From contig SCUR01000158.1 in NCBI GenBank assembly GCA_004297235.1, forward strand, positions 1 through 19,887: a stretch of 19,887 bases of DNA, in the 5' to 3' direction. A program made the translations under genes and the position numbers. Shown piece after piece: positions 1-6,828 of this stretch. Origin of the DNA: Candidatus Manganitrophaceae bacterium. GTDB taxonomy: Bacteria > Nitrospirota > Nitrospiria > SBBL01 > Manganitrophaceae. The notes under the pieces are model-generated. The model saw only the letters and a program-made list of their open reading frames with translations. It searched no databases and was not told where the DNA came from. Numbering within the stretch: the stretch's first letter is position 1; each line of letters starts with the position of its first letter.

Positions 1-150
1 GCCGGATCCTTTACCGAAGGAATCCTTTTCGCCGAGAGTTGGGAGAAGGCCGAGGCGCTTTACAAGAAAGTTCAGACGGTCCTTCGCGGGGAGGAGGGAG
101 AGGATGAGATGGGGAAAATCATCAAGGAAGAGACGATGGAAGACTACTAA
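1..150 (+). CDS. 3' end of an unidentified protein
   Basis: Reading frame 1 is open from the first base and ends at TAA 148-150, giving the last 49 residues of a protein whose start lies upstream of the window. The tail is strongly charged and probably helical (SWEKAEALYKKVQTVL, then a Glu/Asp/Lys-rich end finishing in METMEDY-like residues, ...EETMEDY). I do not recognise the family. Codon use (G/C-rich third positions) matches the neighbouring genes, so it is likely a real gene. It ends 183 bp before ribD, which has its own strong promoter, so the two are probably transcribed separately. Confidence 0.6.
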   Translation, partial: AGSFTEGILFAESWEKAEALYKKVQTVLRGEEGEDEMGKIIKEETMEDY

Positions 151-297
151 ACTTCAGTTGCGGAATGCGGAGTAGAAACGGAAGATCCGCCGCGCTCGTT
201 TTGGGAGTGTCCCATTGACCCATCGCGCGACTTATCCGCCCCTTGCTTCTTTTTCTCCTCGGATGCTAACCTTGAAGTAATCTCCGGTTTGTTCAAT

Positions 298-326
298 TTG
301 ACATCGACGCGGCTCGCTTATATAGT
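298..326 (+). promoter_or_regulatory. sigma70-type promoter of ribD, predicts a leaderless mRNA
   Basis: A perfect -35 (TTGACA, 298-303) and a 5/6 -10 (TATAGT, 321-326) are separated by exactly 17 bp. Transcription would begin about 6-8 bases after the -10, at roughly 332-334. The ribD ATG is at 334-336, so the transcript would have essentially no 5' leader. No Shine-Dalgarno sequence precedes that ATG, which agrees with this reading. Confidence 0.75.
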
Positions 327-333
327 AGCGGTC

Positions 334-1455
334 ATGCCGAAAACAGACCTTTACTACATGCAGCGGGCGCTTCGCCTGGCCCGAAAGGGACGGGGGAAGA
401 CCTCTCCCAACCCGATGGTCGGGGCGGTCGTCGTGAAAAACGGCGCCGTCGTCGGCGAAGGATTTCATCCCGGTCCGGGCGCCCCCCACGCCGAGGCGAT
501 CGCCCTCTCAAAAGCGGGCAAACGGGCCAAGGGGGCGACCCTCTACACCAATCTGGAGCCTTGCTGCCACACCGAGAAGCGGACTCCCCCTTGTATAGAG
601 GCGATTCTCGAGAGCGGGATTCGAAGGGTGGTTGCCGCCATGACCGACCCGAATCCGCTCGTCGCCGGACGGGGCTTCGACCTGCTTCGCAAGGCCGGGG
701 TGGAGGTGAGGGAGGGGGTCCTCCGCGAAGAGGCCGAGCGGCTGAACGAGATCTTCATCAAATACATCACCACCCAGAAACCGTTCGTGATTCTCAAAGC
801 GGCGACGACCCTCGACGGTCGAATCGCCACCGCCACAGGATCGTCTCGTTGGATTACCGGAGAGGCGGCGCGAGGGGAAGTCCATCGTCTCCGCTCGGAG
901 GTCGATGCGGTCCTCGTCGGGATCGGCACCGTTCTGGCCGATGATCCGATGTTGACGGCGCGGCGCCCGGGAATGAAAAACCCGACCCGAATCGTCCTCG
1001 ATCCTCATCTCAAGATCCCGCTGAAAGCCAAGCTGGTGGCCTCCGTTTCGGAGGCGACGACCCTTCTGGTCACGACCGCTTCGGCCCCGTCCGAAAAAAT
1101 CCGGACGTTGGAGAAGCGCGGGGTCCGGGTGGCGCTTCTTCCCCACGCAAAGGGGAAGATCTCCTTCGAGCTTCTGTTCGAGCGGCTGGGGAAGGAGGGG
1201 ATCACCAGCGTGCTGATCGAAGGGGGAGGAATCGTGAATGGGATGGCGCTTCGCGCCGGGGTGGTCGACAAAGCGATCTTCTACGTCGCTCCCAAGCTTC
1301 TCTGCGGGGAGGATGCCCGAAGCGCCGTGGCGGGGAAGTCGGTTCCGTCCCTCGACGACGCTCTGATCCTGGAAGAGGTCCGGATCCGGAAAGTCGGCGG
1401 AGATCTTTGTATTGAAGGGTATCTGCAAAAGCGCGGAACAGGAGGTGGTTCATGA
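334..1455 (+). CDS. ribD: bifunctional riboflavin biosynthesis deaminase/reductase RibD
   Basis: RibD catalyses two consecutive cytosolic steps of riboflavin synthesis: deamination of the pyrimidine intermediate made from GTP, then NADPH-dependent reduction of its ribose chain. The 373-residue product has the usual length. The N-terminal deaminase domain (about 1-145) shows TSPNPMVGAVVV, the zinc/proton-shuttle motif HAE (52-54) and PCCHTEKRTPPC (76-87). The C-terminal reductase domain (about 150-365) opens with PFVILKAATTLDGRIAT and carries IEGGG near its end. The open frame extends upstream to 289, but those codons overlap the promoter; the ATG at 334 gives the normal family start (YYMQRALRLA). 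The gene overlaps the next one by ATGA at 1452-1455. No FMN riboswitch is visible upstream. Identification is very secure; the start rests on the promoter and on family length. Confidence 0.96.
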   Translation: MPKTDLYYMQRALRLARKGRGKTSPNPMVGAVVVKNGAVVGEGFHPGPGAPHAEAIALSKAGKRAKGATLYTNLEPCCHTEKRTPPCIEAILESGIRRVVAAMTDPNPLVAGRGFDLLRKAGVEVREGVLREEAERLNEIFIKYITTQKPFVILKAATTLDGRIATATGSSRWITGEAARGEVHRLRSEVDAVLVGIGTVLADDPMLTARRPGMKNPTRIVLDPHLKIPLKAKLVASVSEATTLLVTTASAPSEKIRTLEKRGVRVALLPHAKGKISFELLFERLGKEGITSVLIEGGGIVNGMALRAGVVDKAIFYVAPKLLCGEDARSAVAGKSVPSLDDALILEEVRIRKVGGDLCIEGYLQKRGTGGGS

Positions 1456-2765
1456 GTTCGATCCGAATTTTCTTTCTCTTCTTCATCCTCTGCTCTGCCT
1501 GTGTTCCGGCTCGGCAGGTTCCCCCGTCCGCTTCGACCGAGGCGGCCTCTTCGACCGATCCCGCTTCTCGAGGCGAGCTGAATCTTTTGGTCCAGCAATA
1601 TCTGGCGTCGGCCGATCCGAAGCAATCGGAGACGCTGCTCAACGAAATTCAAGGCCAAAAGGGGGTCACCGTCGAGAAGGTCGAGCAGGCGATTCAAGCC
1701 GGCCTCTACCCCCCGCAGCCGAAGGTCGGGGCGCTTCATCTCGATCTTGAGATCGAAGGAGAGCCGGCCGATTACGCCCTCTACGTTCCCGAGACGTACG
1801 ATCCGGCCGCGGCTTACCCGCTGATCGTCTGCCTTCACGGCGCCGGTTTCACCGGGGACAGTTATCTGGAGCGCTGGCAGCCCCGCCTCGGTGAAAAGTC
1901 GATTTTGGCTTGTCCGACGATGATGAACGGCGCGTGGTGGACCCCCGGCGGGGAGGCGCTGGTCATGGCGGTGATCCATGAGGTTCAATCGAAATACCGC
2001 ATCGACCCGAACCGGATTTATCTGACGGGGATGTCGAACGGCGGAATCGGGACCTATCTCATCGGAATCTTCCATGCCGATCGTTTTGCCGCGATCGCCC
2101 CGATGGCGTCCGGGATTCCCGATGAGATCTTTCCCTTTCTCCTCAACTTTTCTTCGACCGGAATCTATATCATCCACGGCGCCAAGGATGAGGTGATGCC
2201 GGTGATCCTTTCCCGCAAGATCAGCGAATATTTGAAAGAGCACCAGGTCCCGTACATCTATCGAGAGCACGACCGCCTGCACCCGATGGCGGGAGGCCAC
2301 TTCTTCCCGAAAGAAGAGCTGCCGGAGCTGGTCGCTTGGTTTGAAAAGCAGCGGCGGCAACCCTATCCCACCCGGGTGGTCGCGGTCCGGGATTCGGAGC
2401 ACCTCGATCCGCTTTATTGGACCGAGATCAATCAGACCCGCGGCGAGGTGGCGAGCGTCTTCGGATCGATTTTCAATCAAGAAGAGGCGGAGCGGGTGAA
2501 AGGGGGAGACTTCCCTTCGCTGACCGCCGAGATCAAAGAGAACCGGATCGATGTGAAGAGCGAGCGGGTGGAGAAGTACACCCTCTTTTTCAATCGGTGG
2601 CTGGTCGATTTTTCAAAGCCGGTGGTCGTCTATACCAACGGCCAAAAGAGCTTCGAGGGCAAGCTGTCGGAAGAAATCGCTCCTCTTTTGAAAGAGACCA
2701 AACGGAGAGACGATCCCGGCGCGCTCTATACGGCGGCGGTGACGATCAATGTAAAGTCTAAGTGA
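1452..2765 (+). CDS. lipoprotein alpha/beta-hydrolase (esterase/PHB depolymerase-like fold)
   Basis: A 437-residue secreted esterase-like protein. The N-terminus (FFLFFILCSAC) is a lipoprotein signal with Cys17 as the likely lipidated residue, followed by a Ser/Ala/Pro-rich linker. The hydrolase core (about 100-300) starts with YALYVPETYD and LIVCLHGAG (oxyanion-hole region). It has the nucleophile elbow GMSNGG (Ser195), the acid candidate Asp246 in HGAKDE and His283 in GGHFF. A C-terminal extension of about 130 residues after the hydrolase domain is unassigned. The fold resembles feruloyl esterase/polyhydroxybutyrate depolymerase-like enzymes; the substrate cannot be told. Its ATG overlaps the ribD stop (ATGA) and is preceded by GGAGGT at 1441-1446, so it is translationally coupled to ribD although a cell-envelope esterase has no known step in riboflavin synthesis. 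Confidence 0.85.
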   Translation: MSSIRIFFLFFILCSACVPARQVPPSASTEAASSTDPASRGELNLLVQQYLASADPKQSETLLNEIQGQKGVTVEKVEQAIQAGLYPPQPKVGALHLDLEIEGEPADYALYVPETYDPAAAYPLIVCLHGAGFTGDSYLERWQPRLGEKSILACPTMMNGAWWTPGGEALVMAVIHEVQSKYRIDPNRIYLTGMSNGGIGTYLIGIFHADRFAAIAPMASGIPDEIFPFLLNFSSTGIYIIHGAKDEVMPVILSRKISEYLKEHQVPYIYREHDRLHPMAGGHFFPKEELPELVAWFEKQRRQPYPTRVVAVRDSEHLDPLYWTEINQTRGEVASVFGSIFNQEEAERVKGGDFPSLTAEIKENRIDVKSERVEKYTLFFNRWLVDFSKPVVVYTNGQKSFEGKLSEEIAPLLKETKRRDDPGALYTAAVTINVKSK

Positions 2766-2884
2766 CGTGAGGCGTTAGGCGTGAGGCGTAAGGGGTAAAA
2801 GATAAAGAATCAGATCTTTTGCCTTTACCCCTCACGCCTCACGTCACCTTCTTTGTCGCCTCACGGCCTTGAACGCCTTACGTG
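2764..2884 (+). repeat. family A heptad inverted repeat, copy 1
   Basis: Between the hydrolase stop and ribE lie head-to-head arrays of a degenerate 7-mer, roughly GTGAGGC. The left arm (2764-2803) reads GTGAGGC, GTTAGGC, GTGAGGC, GTAAGGG and ends AAAAGAT. The right arm (2814-2845) is its inverse complement with one or two fewer units (ATCTTTTGCCTTTACCCC...). Further inverse units follow to about 2884. The left arm overlaps the TGA of the upstream gene and the element ends just before the ribE Shine-Dalgarno. A second copy is at 7896-7986; 20 bases (2765-2784 and 7898-7917) are identical. As RNA it could form a long imperfect stem-loop. Confidence 0.85.
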
Positions 2885-2897
2885 TTTTGGAGTTCGC

Positions 2898-3512
2898 ATG
2901 TTTACCGGCATCATCGAAGAAATGGGGGTCGTCAAGGGGATCGATCGGAATCTTCAGTCGATCCGGTTGACGCTTTTGGCAAAGACCGTCCTCGAGGAGC
3001 TTGAGATCGGAGACAGCGTGACGATCAACGGGGTCTGCACCACGGCCGCCGCGTTGGTCGAGAGCGGGTTCACGGTCGATCTTTCTCCGGAGACGGCGCG
3101 GGTGACCACCCTCGGGGGTCTGAAAGTGGGCGATCCGGTGAACCTGGAGCGGGCGATGCGGATCATGGATCGGATCGGAGGCCATCTGGTCTCGGGGCAT
3201 GTCGAGGGGATGGGGGTGATCCGTGAGCGCAAACAGGAGGAGAATGCGATCGTCCTTACCCTCGAAGCGCCGGCGGAGATTTTAAAGTACTGCATCCAAA
3301 AAGGATCGATCGCCGTCGACGGCGTCAGCCTGACGATCAACGGTCTGACCGATCGGGGCCTGACCGTCTCGATCATTCCCCATACCGCCAAGGTGACGAC
3401 GCTGGGGCTGAAGCAGATCGGCTCCCCGGTGAATCTGGAGAGCGATCTGATCGGCAAATATGTCGAGCGACTTCTGAATCCTGAAATGAGGAATAAGATC
3501 GGCGGGGGGTAG
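2898..3512 (+). CDS. ribE: riboflavin synthase, alpha chain
   Basis: Converts two molecules of 6,7-dimethyl-8-ribityllumazine into riboflavin, the last step of the pathway; normally a homotrimer. The 204-residue product begins with the family-typical MFTGIIEE and contains two lumazine-binding repeats. Repeat 1 has DSVTINGVCTT, GGHLVSGHVEG and VNLERA; repeat 2 has GSIAVDGVSLTIN and VNLESDLIGKYVERLL. The open frame continues upstream into the repeat element, but the ATG at 2898 with TTGGAG at 2887-2892 fits the family start. It is the third gene of the ribD group; no ribBA or ribH follows, since the next gene converges from the other strand with only 7 bp between stop codons. Also called ribC in some species. 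Confidence 0.95.
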   Translation: MFTGIIEEMGVVKGIDRNLQSIRLTLLAKTVLEELEIGDSVTINGVCTTAAALVESGFTVDLSPETARVTTLGGLKVGDPVNLERAMRIMDRIGGHLVSGHVEGMGVIRERKQEENAIVLTLEAPAEILKYCIQKGSIAVDGVSLTINGLTDRGLTVSIIPHTAKVTTLGLKQIGSPVNLESDLIGKYVERLLNPEMRNKIGGG

Positions 3513-3519
3513 GGTCGGG

Positions 3520-4917
3520 CTATTCCTCTTCGTCCTCTTTCGATCCGTGTCTCGGATCGGTGAATCCGAGGGCATCCATTTTATACTTCAATTGCCGCCG
3601 CGAAATGCCGAGCATCTGCGCGGCGCGCGTCTGAACGTGGCGGCTCTTCCGAAGCGCCTCTGAGATCATCTGCCGTTCCAGGCGCGCCACCGCCTCCTCC
3701 AGCGCCAGCTCTCCCAAAAGAAATGTCTGATACGGATCGGCCTGATTCGATCTCTTCCGAAGCGTCGACGGGATGTCTTTCACTTCAAGCCGGTCGCCGG
3801 AAGAAAGGGTCACCATCTGTGCGACCAGATTTTCCATCTCCCGGGCATTTCCCGGCCAATCGTACTGGCAGAGAACCTCCATCGCTTCCGAAGTGATCGA
3901 CTTCGGCGGAAGGTGTTCCTCCCGGATTTTTTTATCGAGGAAATGCTTGACCAAAAGGGGAATGTCCTCCCTCCGCTTTCGGAGCGGCTGCAAGACGATC
4001 GGGATGACGTTGATCCGATAGTAGAGATCTTCTCGAAAGCGTCCTTTTCGGATCTCTTCTTCCAGATCCTTGTTGGTGGCGGCGATGACGCGGACGTCGG
4101 ACTCGATCAGCTCCGATCCGCCGATCCGCATGAATTTTCGCTCTTCCAAGGCGCGAAGGATCTTGGCTTGGCACGGGGGAGAGAGCTCGGCCACCTCGTC
4201 GAGGAAGAGCGTTCCCCGGTGCGCCTGCTCGAACCGCCCGATCCGGCGGCTCTGCGCGTCGGTGAAGGCCCCCCGCTCATGGCCGAAGAGCTCGGTTTCC
4301 AGAAGGGTCTCCGGGATCGCGGCGCAGTTGATCGCGATGAACGGCGCATTCTTCCGGCCGCTGTTGTAGTGGAGGGCTTTTGCGACCAGCTCTTTTCCGG
4401 TGCCGCTTTCGCCCAAGATGAGGACGGTGGATTTGGTGTCGGCGACATGTTTGATCTTCTCGAAGAGCTCCTGCATCGGCCGGCTGTTTCCGATGATGTT
4501 CTCATACCCGTACCGCTTGGAGATTTCCGTCCGAAGGGCCTGAACCTCTTTTTCCATCTCCCGGTTGGAGAGTGTTTTCGCCAACAGCCACGTGAGCTCT
4601 TCCAGGTCGAAGGGCTTGGTCAGATAATCGTCGGCGCCCGCCTTGATCGCCTCCACGGCGGTCTTGATCATCCGGGTGGCGGTGAGCATGATGATCGGGA
4701 TTTTTGCATCGATCTCGCGCAGGCGCTTGAGCGCGGTCATTCCATCCATTTCCGGCATAATGAGATCGAGAAGGATCAGATCGGGAGAGACCTCTCGGAA
4801 GCGCTGCAAGCCCTCCGCGCCGTTCGAGGCAAAAAGAAGGACGTACTCTTTCTTGAGGATATTCCGAATGGATTCCTGAACGCTGCGCTCGTCGTCAATG
4901 ACAAGAATCTTTTTCAT
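3520..4917 (-). CDS. NtrC-family sigma54-dependent response regulator
   Basis: A 465-residue transcription activator of sigma54 promoters. The receiver domain (1-120) has the acidic pair D8/D9, phospho-acceptor D51 (LLDLIMPEMD), T79 and K101 in KPFD. The AAA+ domain (about 140-375) has Walker A GESGTGKE (169-176), the sigma54-contact loop as GAFTDA (216-221) rather than the common GAFTGA, and Walker B GTLFLDE (235-241). The C-terminal Fis-type helix-turn-helix (about 405-450) reads RAAQMLGISRRQLKYKM. The tail is acidic. No histidine kinase gene lies in the window, so the partner is elsewhere or unknown. It follows the PP2C gene on the same strand after 133 bp; only a poor Shine-Dalgarno precedes its ATG. 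The target genes cannot be told from this sequence. Confidence 0.93.
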   Translation of the reverse strand: MKKILVIDDERSVQESIRNILKKEYVLLFASNGAEGLQRFREVSPDLILLDLIMPEMDGMTALKRLREIDAKIPIIMLTATRMIKTAVEAIKAGADDYLTKPFDLEELTWLLAKTLSNREMEKEVQALRTEISKRYGYENIIGNSRPMQELFEKIKHVADTKSTVLILGESGTGKELVAKALHYNSGRKNAPFIAINCAAIPETLLETELFGHERGAFTDAQSRRIGRFEQAHRGTLFLDEVAELSPPCQAKILRALEERKFMRIGGSELIESDVRVIAATNKDLEEEIRKGRFREDLYYRINVIPIVLQPLRKRREDIPLLVKHFLDKKIREEHLPPKSITSEAMEVLCQYDWPGNAREMENLVAQMVTLSSGDRLEVKDIPSTLRKRSNQADPYQTFLLGELALEEAVARLERQMISEALRKSRHVQTRAAQMLGISRRQLKYKMDALGFTDPRHGSKEDEEE

Positions 4918-5050
4918 CCTGCGCGGGGGTCCCGGGGAGCCCGACCTCTTCCTCTGCCAATGAGACTGGATGTTGATCTGGGGAGTTGAAGATGTTGCTT
5001 CGACCGGATGCCTTTTCTTCGGGCCGGATCCGGGGAGGGATCATTCCTGT

Positions 5051-5776
5051 TTAGCGATAACCGATCAAGATCACCGTGATGTTGTCCTCGCCCCCCTTTT
5101 CCTTGGCCTTTTCCACCAAACTGCTGCAAGCCTTTTCGAGATTGTCCCCCGTCTTCGACAGGATGGCGTTCATCTCTTCAAAGGTGAGCTTGTTGCTGAG
5201 GCCGTCGGAGCAGAGCAGCAGCGTGTCGCCCGATTCCGGGCTGCGCCGGAGGGTCTCCACCTCCACCGCGGGACTGGTGCCGAGGGCGCGGCTGATCACA
5301 TGTTTGAGGGGATGGCGCTCCGCCGCTTCCGGGGTGAGGAGACCCTTTCGGACATACTCGTTCACCAACGAGTGATCTTGCGTCAGCTGCTGTATTTTAT
5401 TTTGGTGATGCAGGTAGACGCGGCTGTCGCCCACAAAGCCGATCAGCACCTGCTCCGGCCGAGCGAGGACGGTGACCACGGTCGTTCCCATGCCGTTCAG
5501 AGCGGGATCTTTTTCGCCGGCTTCGTGGATTTTCTGGTTTGCGAAGTTGACGGCCCGGGCCAGCTTCATCTCCTCTGTCTGTTCGGTGATTTCCGGAGAA
5601 GAGAAGAATTCTTTAATCAGCTGGACCGCCATTCTGCTGGCGACTTCTCCCGCCGCATGGCCCCCCATTCCGTCGGCGACAATGTAAAGATGGAGCTCGG
5701 GGGAGAGTCCTAAGCTGTCCTCGTTGGATCGTCGGACGCATCCCACATCGGTTAACCCTGCGGCCATGACCTTCAT
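5051..5776 (-). CDS. PP2C-type serine/threonine protein phosphatase
   Basis: A 241-residue soluble metal-dependent phosphatase of the bacterial Stp/PrpC type, dephosphorylating Ser/Thr residues. It consists of the catalytic domain only. Motifs in order: VRRSNEDS (14-21), VADGMGGHAAGEVAS (33-47, metal-binding Asp35/Gly36), MGTTVVTV, FVGDSRVYL, LTQDHSLV, SRALG, LLLCSDGL and GGEDNITVILI. ATG at 5776 is preceded by GAGGA at a suitable distance; a second in-frame ATG lies three codons later. No Hanks-type kinase is in the window, so the opposing kinase is unknown. It shares strand with the downstream sigma54 regulator, which may be cotranscribed. Confidence 0.94.
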   Translation of the reverse strand: MKVMAAGLTDVGCVRRSNEDSLGLSPELHLYIVADGMGGHAAGEVASRMAVQLIKEFFSSPEITEQTEEMKLARAVNFANQKIHEAGEKDPALNGMGTTVVTVLARPEQVLIGFVGDSRVYLHHQNKIQQLTQDHSLVNEYVRKGLLTPEAAERHPLKHVISRALGTSPAVEVETLRRSPESGDTLLLCSDGLSNKLTFEEMNAILSKTGDNLEKACSSLVEKAKEKGGEDNITVILIGYR

Positions 5777-5845
5777 TCGTCGGGAGTCCTCATTCGCTTC
5801 GGTTGTCTATGTGAGGTTTGATGTAGAAACGATTCAGCTAACTTC

Positions 5846-5874
5846 ATTTTATAAGATAGGTGCCATTTTGTCCA
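5846..5874 (-). promoter_or_regulatory. sigma70-type promoter for the PP2C gene
   Basis: On the minus strand, TGGACA (5874-5869) and TAAAAT (5851-5846) are 17 bp apart, each one base from consensus. Transcription would start near 5839, giving a leader of about 60 bases before the ATG at 5776. Overlapping TATCTT/TATAAA hexamers in the same AT-rich patch make the exact -10 uncertain. Confidence 0.5.
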
Positions 5875-6026
5875 CCACCGTTTTGAACGACAAGAGAGAA
5901 GAGCGACTTCCTTCAGACCGGTACTATATCGGATGCAAGCCGATCTTGCAAGCGCGCTCACTGATGGAGGGGAGGAGGGGGGCCGGTTCTTCTTTTTTCA
6001 TCAACGGGCGCGCACTGAAGAATTTC

Positions 6027-6056
6027 TTGACATGGATCTGCTAAATTACGTAAAGT
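6027..6056 (+). promoter_or_regulatory. candidate sigma70-type promoter for the exonuclease gene
   Basis: TTGACA (6027-6032) is followed after 18 bp by TAAAGT (6051-6056, 4/6 match). The predicted start near 6063 leaves an 80-base leader to the ATG at 6146. The position inside the upstream extension of the open frame supports the downstream start codon. Confidence 0.45.
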
Positions 6057-6145
6057 CACGGAATCGTTCTCCCGACGCCTCTCTGGGAATCGATCGACGA
6101 ACCGCCTGTTTTCGAATCATTCGGTTCACCGGACCGGAGGGTCTG

Positions 6146-6688
6146 ATGAATATCGTTTACTTCGATCTTGAAACACAAAAAAGCGCGGAGGAGGTCGGCG
6201 GCTGGGAGAACAAGCACCGCATGGGGTTCTCCTTCGCGGTGACCTATTCGACGCGGGAGGAGCGGTTCCGGGGATATGAGGAGGAGGATATCCCGGAATT
6301 GATTTCCGAGCTGCGCGCCGCCGATTGCGTCGTCGGATACAATGTTCTCGGCTTCGATTATTCGGTCCTTTCTCCCTATACCGACGTCGATCTTTCCAAG
6401 CTCCCCACCCTCGACCTCATGGTCTCTCTTCACCCGGTCCTCGGGTTTCGCCCAAAGCTCGACAGCCTGGCCGCGGCGACCCTCCAGTCTGGAAAGACGG
6501 CCGACGGTCTCAAGGCGATCCAATGGTTCCGCGAAGGGAATTTCGCCAGCATCGCGCTCTACTGCAAAGAGGATGTCCGCATCACGCGGGATCTGCACCT
6601 GTTCGGCTGCCGGAATGGATTCATCTACTACAAGAACCGATCGAATCAATCGACGCGGGTGAATGTCGCCTGGTCGATCGATCGTTGA
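6146..6688 (+). CDS. stand-alone DEDDy RNase H-like 3'-5' exonuclease domain protein
   Basis: A 180-residue protein with the DEDD exonuclease signature. Exo I is D7-x-E9 in VYFDLETQ, Exo II is N66-x3-F70-D71 in YNVLGFD, and Exo III is Y139-x3-D143 in YCKEDV, which makes it DEDDy type. Asp90 in PTLDLM and K117-T-A-D-G are further conserved-looking positions. It has no helicase, polymerase or other fused domain, although such proteins are often named as helicase-related. The natural substrate (RNA or DNA ends) is unknown. The frame is open back to 5933, but the ATG at 6146 has GGAGG at 6136-6140 and starts at the beginning of the fold. It stands alone between its own promoter and the next transcription unit. 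Confidence 0.82.
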   Translation: MNIVYFDLETQKSAEEVGGWENKHRMGFSFAVTYSTREERFRGYEEEDIPELISELRAADCVVGYNVLGFDYSVLSPYTDVDLSKLPTLDLMVSLHPVLGFRPKLDSLAAATLQSGKTADGLKAIQWFREGNFASIALYCKEDVRITRDLHLFGCRNGFIYYKNRSNQSTRVNVAWSIDR

Positions 6689-6692
6689 GACG

Positions 6693-6708
6693 GCCTGCCG
6701 CCGCAGGC
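6693..6708 (+). terminator. short GC hairpin after the exonuclease gene
   Basis: GCCTGC-CGCC-GCAGGC forms a perfect 6-bp stem four bases after the stop codon at 6688. No T-run follows, so it is only a possible terminator or 3' end protector. Confidence 0.3.
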
Positions 6709-6774
6709 TCGATGAAGGGATGATCTCGTCCGCCCGATTCCCCCGCCGATTTCTTTCTTTTTGATTTCCGTTTA

Positions 6775-6783
6775 TGTTATATT
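6775..6783 (+). promoter_or_regulatory. extended -10 promoter for the DUF2953 operon
   Basis: TGTTATATT gives an extended -10 (TG, one base, then TATATT at 6778-6783, 5/6 match). The -35 region at the expected distance is T-rich (TTCTTT) and not consensus. The start would be near 6790, about 40 bases before the ATG at 6829. Confidence 0.4.
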
Positions 6784-6828
6784 GAATTAACTTCTTTCCC
6801 GAACTCCCTCTGGTGTGAGATCCCCGTC

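Larger units (their letters stand above)
5777..6145. other. divergent intergenic region (369 bp)
   Basis: This spacer separates the minus-strand phosphatase and the plus-strand exonuclease gene and holds a promoter for each (5846-5874 minus, 6027-6056 plus). Open frames cross it (for example the exonuclease frame is open back to 5933), but they contain the promoters and lack resemblance to anything I know, so I do not call them genes. A short direct repeat TGCAAGC occurs at 5934-5940 and 5947-5953; its meaning is unknown. Confidence 0.5.

Noticed and set aside
151..333. FMN riboswitch upstream of ribD
   Set aside because: The conserved RFN-element blocks are absent, and the promoter leaves no room for a leader.
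1281..2480. Long minus-strand open frame opposite the hydrolase (399 codons)
   Set aside because: It is antisense to a well-identified gene, is rich in Arg/Asp/Gly/His as expected for the complement of GC-biased codons, and resembles no family. The same holds for the long antisense frames at 13559-14680 and 16846-18117.
2764..2884. CRISPR-like array
   Set aside because: The heptads are contiguous, degenerate and inverted, without unique spacers, and no cas genes are near.
3541..3559. Perfect hairpin CGATCCG-TGTCT-CGGATCG as a terminator between ribE and the regulator
   Set aside because: It lies inside the 3' coding part of the regulator and has no T-run on the useful side for ribE; I keep it only as a possible chance stem.
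4171..4191. sigma54 -24/-12 promoter (TTGGCACG) on the plus strand
   Set aside because: The -12 element TTGC is missing at the right spacing and the site is inside the coding region of the opposite strand.
5724..6044. 106-codon plus-strand frame in the divergent region
   Set aside because: It overlaps the start of the phosphatase gene and its promoter, and the product is not protein-like.
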